Source: Xenopus tropicalis (taxonomy: Eukaryota; Chordata; Amphibia; Anura; Pipidae). Taken from it: a stretch of DNA of 64,000 nt. The notes under the pieces are model-generated. The model had not been told where the DNA came from. It searched no databases and saw nothing but the letters and a program-made list of their open reading frames with translations. Made by a program: the position numbers and the translations under genes. This document shows positions 57,608 to 64,000 of this stretch, piece after piece (position 1 is the stretch's first letter; each line of letters begins with the position of its first letter). The stretch lies in NCBI RefSeq assembly GCF_000004195.4, contig NC_030681.2:137891506-137955505 (forward strand), in the 5' to 3' direction.

Positions 57608-58154
57608 ACCCCGAATGAAACAAAATTTGTTGGATGACCTCAACAACAGCCAATCAAATTTCACCCATTGACTTTTATGAGGAAATTGAAACTGCTGTCA
57701 ATCTTACAGCTTTCAGGCTACACTCCCCAAACTTGAATCACATAGTCATGGGGTCAGCCTGAATGAAAATATGATGATTGTTGGATGCCCAAAAGTGGGC
57801 GGAGCTGTGAACAGCCAATCAGATTGTACCTATTGACTTGGCAGAAATCCAACTTGCTGCCATTCTCACAGTAATAACACTGGGGTCCCCAAACTTTGCA
57901 GAGTTAGGCACCAGGTAACTGTGATTCAAGGTTAGAAAAAGTGGGTGGAGCCACCAACAGCCAATCAGATTTTACCTATTGACTTTCAATGGAGAAAAGT
58001 CAACCTGCTGTGATTCTCCACAGTATTAACACCAGGATCCCCAAACTTTTCAAAGTTAGTCACTAGGGGACTGCAGTTTTAGTTTTAAAAAAGTGGGTGG
58101 AGCCACCAACAGCCAATCAGATATCCCCTATAGAATTTTATTGGTTTGATGCCA
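57608..58154. repeat. Element segment between minisatellites A and B
   Basis: Corresponds to the left-middle region of the element starting at CACCCCGAATGAAACA, with the ~14-bp deletion (GATGACCTCAACAACAGCC) that is shared by copies 3-5 but absent from copies 1 and 2. It ends at TTTATTGGTTTGATGCCAG, exactly where minisatellite B begins. Confidence 0.75.
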
Positions 58155-58550
58155 GATGGTACATTCCGACCCTCCCCCAAAAAATGGTACGATCCAACCC
58201 CCCCTACAAAAAAATTGGTATGGTCCGACCCCCCTCCAATAAAATGGTATAGTCCAACCCCCCCCTCCAATAAAATGGTACATTCTGACCCCCCCCAAAA
58301 TAATGGTACGGTCCAACCCCCCCCCCCCCCCCCCCGTACAAAAAATTGGTATGGTCCGACCCCCCCCCTCCAAAAAAAATGGTACGGTCCGCCCCCCCCT
58401 CCAAGAAAATGGTACGGTCCAACCCCCCCATCCACCAAAATGGTACGGTCCGACCCCCCCTCCGCTCCAAAAAAATGGTATGGTCCGACCCCCCCCTAAT
58501 AAAATGGTATAGTCCAACCCCCCCCGTCCACCAAAATGGTAGGTCCGATC
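58155..58550 (+). repeat. 30-bp C-rich minisatellite B (12 units)
   Basis: Twelve units in a defined order, starting ATGGTACATTCCGACCCTCC and ending in the hairpin-related ATGGTAGGTCCGATCTTTAG. It includes a run of 19 C at 58317-58335, the longest homopolymer in the window. The same order is seen in C and D. Confidence 0.93.
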
Positions 58551-58585
58551 TTTAGTTATAGGGGCTGTCATGAAACCGTATCATT

Positions 58586-59479
58586 ATGTTGTGTTGAAAA
58601 AACCAACCTACCGTTCTTCAACTGTTTTTCAGCTTATTCTTCCTCTTTTTCTTCTTCGTTGTCTTAGCGCCCCCCATTTTCTAAACGCTACTCCTCCTAC
58701 AGTTTTAAGGGTACAACACCCAAACTCTCCACACTTCTTCGCCCTATAGCAGAGCAGGTTGCTTGTGCTTTTCTAAGTGATCCTGCCCCCCCCCCCCCAT
58801 CTTTTTGTGGTGCTGCTCTGAACAACCCAATTTTCCCATTAACTTTGACAGGGAAGATTTTCAAACTGCTGCCACACTTACAGCTTTGAAGCTACAGCCC
58901 CCAAACTTGGATAACATAATCATGGGGTCACCCCGAATGAAACAGCGACATTTGTTGGATGACCCCAACAACAGCCAATCAAATTTCACCCATTGACTTT
59001 TATGAGGAAATTGAAACTGCTGTCAATCTTACAGCTTTCAGGCTACACTCCCCAAACTTGAATCACATAGTCATGGGGTCAGCCTGAATGAAAATATGAT
59101 GATTGTTGGATGCCCAAAAGTGGGCAGAGCTGTGAACAGCCAATCAGATTGTACCTATTGACTTGGAAGAAATCCAACCTGCTGCCATTCTCACAGTAAT
59201 AACACTGGGGTCCCAAACTTTGCAGATTTAGGCACCAGGTAACTGTGTTTCAAGGTTAGAAAAAGTGGGTGGAGCCACCAACAGCCAATCCGATTTTACC
59301 TATTGACTTTTAATAGAGAAAAGTCAACCTGCTGTGATTCTCCACAGTATTAACACCAGGATCCCCAAACTTTTTACAGTTAGTCACTAGGGGACTGCAG
59401 TTTTAGTTTTAAAAAAGTGGGTGGAGCCACCAACAGCCAATCAGATATCCCCTATAGAATTTTATTGGTTTGATGCCAG
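58586..59479. repeat. Element copy 3 (first ~0.9 kb)
   Basis: Begins ATGTTGTGTTGAAAAAACCA, a variant left terminus shared with copies 4 and 5, and runs to TTGGTTTGATGCCAG where minisatellite C starts. The distance to the next equivalent start is 1317 bp. Confidence 0.8.
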
Positions 59480-59866
59480 ATGGTACATTGCGACCCTCCC
59501 CCCAAAAATGGTACGATCCAACCCCCCTAGAAAAAAATTGGTATGGTCCAACCCCCCCCTCCAAAAAAATGGTACGGTCCGACCCCCCCTCCAATAAAAT
59601 GGTATAGTCCAACCCCCTCCAATAAAATGGTACATTCCGACCCCCCCCCCCAAAAAAAATGGTATGGTCCAACCCCCCCCCCGTACAAAAAATTGGTATG
59701 GTCCGACCCCCCCCCCCCCCAAGAAAATGGTACAGTCCAACCCCCCCATCCACCAAAATGGTACGGTCCGACCCCCCCCCCTCCCCTCCAAAAAAATGGT
59801 ACGGTCCGACCCCCCTAATAAAATGGTATAGTCCCACCCCCCGTCCACCAAAATGGTAGGTCCGAT
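59480..59866 (+). repeat. 30-bp C-rich minisatellite C (12 units)
   Basis: Same unit order as B (ACATT, ACGATCC, TTGGTATGG, ...CCACCAAA) with small differences in C-run length and a few substitutions. Ends in the hairpin-related ATGGTAGGTCCGATC. Confidence 0.93.
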
Positions 59867-59902
59867 CTTTAGTTATAGGGGCTGTCATGAAACCGTATCA
59901 TT

Positions 59903-60798
59903 ATGTTGTGTTGAAAAAACCAACCTACCGTTCTTCAACTGTTTTTCAGCTGATTCTTCCTCTTTTTCTTCTTCGTTGTCTTAGCGCCCCCCCATTTTCT
60001 AAACGCTACTCCTCCTACAGTTTTAAGGGTACAACACCCAAACTCTCCACACTTCTTCGCCCTATAGCAGAGCAGGCTGCTTGTGCTTTTCTAAGTGATC
60101 CTGCCCCCCCCCCCCATCTTTTTGTGGTGCTGCTCTGAACACCCCAATTTTCCCATTGATTTTGACAGGGAAGATTTTCAAACTTCTGCCACACTTACAG
60201 CTTTGAAGCTGCATCCCCCAAACTTGAATAACAGAATCATGGGGTCACCCCGAATGAAACAGCGACATTTGTTGGATGACCCCAACAACAGCCAATCAAA
60301 TTTCACCCATTGACTTTTATGAGGAAATTGAAACTGCTGTCAATCTTACAGCTTTGAGGCTACACTCCCCAAACTTGAATCCCATAGTCATGGGGTCAGC
60401 CTGAATGAAAATATGATGATTGTTGGATGCCCAAAAGTGGGCGGGGCTGTGAACAGCCAATCAGATTTTACCTATTGACTTGGCAGAAATCCAACCTGCT
60501 GCCATTCTCACAGTAATAACACTGGGGTCCCCAAACTTTGCAGAGTTAGGCACCAGGTAACTGTGATTCAAGGTTAGAAAAAGTGGGTGGAGCCACCAAC
60601 AGCCAATCAGATTTTACCTATTGACTTTCAAAGGAGAAAAGTCAACCTGCTGTGATTCTCCACAGTATTAACACCAGGATCCCCAAACTTTTCACAGTTA
60701 GTCACTAGGGGACTGCAGTTTTAGTTTTAAAAAAAGTGGGTGGAGCCACAAACAGCCAATCAGATATCCCCTATAGAATTTTATTGGTTTGATGCCAG
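59903..60798. repeat. Element copy 4 (first ~0.9 kb)
   Basis: Nearly identical to copy 3 and even closer to copy 5 (shared GCTGCATCCCCCAAACTTG and ATAACAGAATCATGGGG variants). Distance to the next start is 1295 bp. Confidence 0.8.
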
Positions 60799-61150
60799 AT
60801 GGTACATTCCGACCCTCCCCCAAAAAATGGTACGAACCAACCCCCCCTACAAAAAAATTGGTACGGTCTGACCCCCCTCCAATAAAATGGTATAATCCAA
60901 CCCCCCCTCCAATAAAATGGTACATTCCGACCCCCCCTCCCAAAAAAATGGTACGGTCCAACCCCTCCCGTACAAAAAATTGGTATGGTCCGACCCCCCC
61001 CCCTCCAAGAAAATGGTACAGTCCAACCCCCCATTCACCAAAATGGTACGGTCCAACCCCCTCCCCTCCAAAAAAATGGTACGGTCCGACCCCCCCCCCT
61101 AATAAAATGGTATAGTCCAACCCCCCCGTCCACCAAAATGGTAGGTCCGA
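60799..61150 (+). repeat. 30-bp C-rich minisatellite D (12 units)
   Basis: Again the same unit order as B and C, with shorter C-runs in several units. Confidence 0.93.
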
Positions 61151-61197
61151 TCTTTAGTTATAGGGGCTGTCATGAAACCGTATCATTATGTTGTGTT

Positions 61198-63070
61198 GAA
61201 AAAGCCAACCTACCGTTCTTCAACTGTTTTTCAGCTTATTCTTCCTCTTTTTCTTCTTTGTTGTCTTAGCGCCCCCCATTTTCTAAACGCTACTCCTCCT
61301 ACAGTTTTAAGGGTACAACACCCAAACTCTCCACACTTCTTCGCCCTATAGCAGAGCAGGTTGCTTGTGCTTTTCTAAGTGACCCTGCCCCCCCCATCTT
61401 TTTGTGGTGCTGCTCTGAACACCCCAATTTTCCCATTGACTTTGACAGGGAAGATTTTCAAACTGCTGCCACACTTACAGCTTTGAAGCTGCATCCCCCA
61501 AACTTGAATAACAGAATCATGGGGTCACCCCGAATGAAACAGCGACATTTGTTGAATGACCCCAACAACAGCCAATCAAATTTCACCCATTGACTTTTAT
61601 GAGGAAATTGAAACTGCTGTCAATCTTACAGCTTTGAGGCTACACTCCCCAAACTTGAATCCCATAGTCATGGGGTCAGCCTGAATGAAAATATGATGAT
61701 TGTTGGATGCCCAAAAGTGGGCGGAGCTGTGAACAGCCAATCAGATTGTACCTGTTGACTTGGCAGAAATCCAACCTGCTGCCATTCTCACAGTAATAAC
61801 ACTGGGGGTCCCCAAACTTTGTAGAGTTAGGCACCAGGTAACTGTGATTCAAGGTTAGAAAAAGTGGGTGGAGCCACCAACAGCCAATCAGATTTTACCT
61901 ATTGACTTTCAATGGAGAAAAGTCAACCTGCTGTGATTCTCCACAGTATTAACACCAGGATCCCCAAACTTTTCACAGTTAGTCACTAGGGGACTGCAGT
62001 TTTAGTTTTAAAAAAAAGTGGGTGGAGCCACCAACAGCCAATCAGATATCCCCTATAGAATTTTATTGGTTTGATGCCAGAGTGCCCAAACTTTGCACAG
62101 TCAGTCGCTGGGTGACTACATACTCAAGGTTAGAAAAAGTGAACTGAATTGCCAAGAGCCAATCACATTTCTTTCATTGTTTTCAGTGGGGAAATTTTAA
62201 CTGCTGCCATTCTCACAGTATTAACCCCAGGGTCCCCAAACTTTTCACAGTTGGTCACTAGGGGACTGCAGGTTTAGTTTTGAAAAAGTGGGTGGAGCCA
62301 ACAACAGCCAATCATATTTCACCTATTGAATTTTATTGGTTTGATGTCAGGGTCCCCAAACTTTGTTTGTCACTGGGTGACTATGTTCAAGTTTAGAAAA
62401 GTGGGCAGGGCCAACAACAGCCAATCAGATTTCACCTATAGACTTCATATGTTTAAATTTAAACTGCTGCCATTCTTTAAATATTAATACTAAGGTCCCC
62501 AAACTTTGCAAAGCAGAGCCACCAACAGCCAATCCATTTCCACCCATTAAATTTCATCCAATCAAATTTCATACACTGAATTTTATTGGTTTAAATGTAA
62601 AATGCTGTCATTCTCACACTATTTATGCCAGGGTGCCCACTGTTTGTCACTGGGTGACTTCGACTCAAGGTTAGAGAAAGTGGGCAGAGCCAGCAACCAC
62701 CAATCACAATTTACCTATTGACTTTTATTGGTTTAAATTTAAACTGCTGCCGTTCTTTAACTATTAATCCTAGTCTAGTGTCCCTAAACTTTGCAGAGTT
62801 AGTCACTGGGTAACTGCAGTTCCATGTTAGGAAAGTGGGAGGAGCCACCAACCACCAATCAGATGTCACTCATTGACTTTCAGTGGGGAAATTTAAATTG
62901 CTGCCATTCAGACACTATTAAAACCAGGGTCCCCAAACTTTGCACAGTGGTTTTTACTATATAACTGTCATCCAAGGTTAGAAAAAGTGGGCAGAGTCAA
63001 CAACAGATCAGATTTAATTCAGTGAAAACCGTCAGTGACAACGTTTTTCAACCCAACATGAAGTTTGTTC
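61198..63070. repeat. Element copy 5, reaching the right terminus
   Basis: Starts like copies 3-4. At TTTGATGCCAGA it continues into normal element modules (GTGCCCAAACTTTGCACAGT) instead of a minisatellite and runs to TTTTCAACCCAACAT (63045-63059) plus GAAGTTTGTTC, the same right end as copy 1. It closes the tandem complex. Confidence 0.8.
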
Positions 63071-64000
63071 TCAAACTTCCCTTTCTAGTTTACTTTTATT
63101 CTTTCCTGATCCAACTCACTCATCGAAGGCTGTAGTGCAACGGGTATGGCTTGCAATTAAACTGGGGGAAATTGGTCATCCTCCCAATAGATCAGCATGT
63201 TACATGAGATTGAAATGTATCATAACCTTTGACAGGGCTGCTGAATTTTTGGACTAACACAATAAGTTGAGTATTTATACTGTGACATGCTGACTGCCTG
63301 TACACTTAATTTTTGGGGCAATTTAGCTATGGTAGGCAGGGAAGCAGAGGATCTGGAGCATATTAACAGGAAAATTCTTCCCAACAGGGAACACAGTTCA
63401 TCAAGAAACAGTTCAGCAAACTTGTTCAAAAGCTGCCCCCTTTCTGGGATTCTCACCTTCCAGGGTAACTTCCACATTCTGGAACCTTTTTGGGCTTTCT
63501 CACCATCCCCAGTTACACATATCCACAGTGACTCTTACACTCGTGAACACACTGGCTTCTCACTAAGCCTTGACCTTCTGGCTTCACCTTAAGCCCTGCT
63601 GACTCTTCTCAGCTCTCATACACCTGGTCATGGCTCCCTCTGCTCTTTGCAGTGGCAGGAGGCACCCCCAGCCCCTATGGGAGTTCCCAACACAGACAGG
63701 CAGCCTTGCTGCCCTGTGCCCGGCTTTGAGTCAAGAACCAACCCCTCTACTGTGTAACCACACAGGTCTTTTATTTGCTGCTTCAGCTACGTACAGCTGG
63801 TCAACTGAAAACATTAACTGGAATTTGGGATGGAAGGTCTTTCCTTCTCTCCCTCCATTTACTCCAGGGACCTATTCATCTGGCTTTTCCTAAGTCAGTA
63901 ACTTGAAAACAGCATTATCTGTTGTAAAACCTGGCATTTTCCCTGGTGCTACTTGTATCCCACCTGTAACACTGGTGGAAAATACACCAAACAATGATAT
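63071..64000. other. Right flank; possible repeat, no gene
   Basis: C/T-rich sequence with a minus-strand AAATAAAAGACC (near 63772) that could be a polyadenylation signal inside a long terminal repeat. No paired LTR, primer site or coding region is visible within the window, so no element is called. Frames at 63220-63893 have no domains. Confidence 0.3.

Noticed and set aside
57031..57664. Minus-strand frames of 125-192 residues, Gly-rich with repeated TILLEGG-like peptides
   Set aside because: They are the translation of the 30-bp minisatellite, whose length is a multiple of three; Pro-rich frames are open on the other strand too. No start context, splice sites or non-repeat domain.
63220..64000. 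Possible LTR retrotransposon end
   Set aside because: Only a polyadenylation-like word and C/T-rich composition; no second LTR, primer-binding site or coding region in the window.

Overview
This is animal nuclear DNA, almost certainly from a Xenopus frog and most likely X. tropicalis. Three things support that: one split vertebrate gene, no bacterial-style operons, and a dense mix of short inverted-repeat transposons typical of Xenopus. The family assignments come from reading the sequence; no database was searched.

The only protein gene I can support is the 5' part of a 14-3-3 gene on the minus strand, best matched to 14-3-3 theta (ywhaq). It has a CpG-rich promoter with CCAAT boxes around 5.5-5.9 kb, a noncoding first exon ending in a donor at 5583/5582, a first intron, and a coding exon at 3610-3903 that starts at the ATG and ends in a canonical donor. 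Later exons lie beyond the left edge. The remaining ~58 kb, upstream of the promoter, holds no gene I can recognise and reads as an intergenic desert filled with repeats.

Layout: 1-5.8 kb is the 14-3-3 promoter and first exons. 7.2-8.5 kb is a minisatellite of 79-bp units. 8.5-41 kb is unique intergenic sequence peppered with MITEs (TA-flanked, hAT-like, PIF/Harbinger-like and long palindromes), a decayed Tc1/mariner transposase (13.0-14.0 kb), a decayed CR1/L2-type reverse transcriptase (19.7-20.5 kb), L2-like SINE tails and a C-rich 15-bp minisatellite (33.5-33.8 kb). At 41.3-43.6 kb the same 79-bp minisatellite reappears in a larger array with nested higher-order repeats. 47.9-48.65 kb is a degenerate ~80-bp minisatellite split by a hAT-like element. 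50.7-52.7 kb is a Penelope-like element remnant with a GIY-YIG endonuclease domain, interrupted by a Harbinger-like palindrome.

The last 9 kb (54.1-63.1 kb) is the most unusual part. It is a tandem complex built from one inverted-repeat element that is itself made of 115-165-bp modules carrying GC-box-like and CCAAT-box-like words. It has been re-amplified as ~1.3-kb units, each holding a C-rich 30-bp minisatellite with the same 12-unit order. I found no CRISPR array, no tRNA or rRNA gene and no candidate for a new multi-gene system. The candidate novelty is in repeat biology, above all this 9-kb complex.
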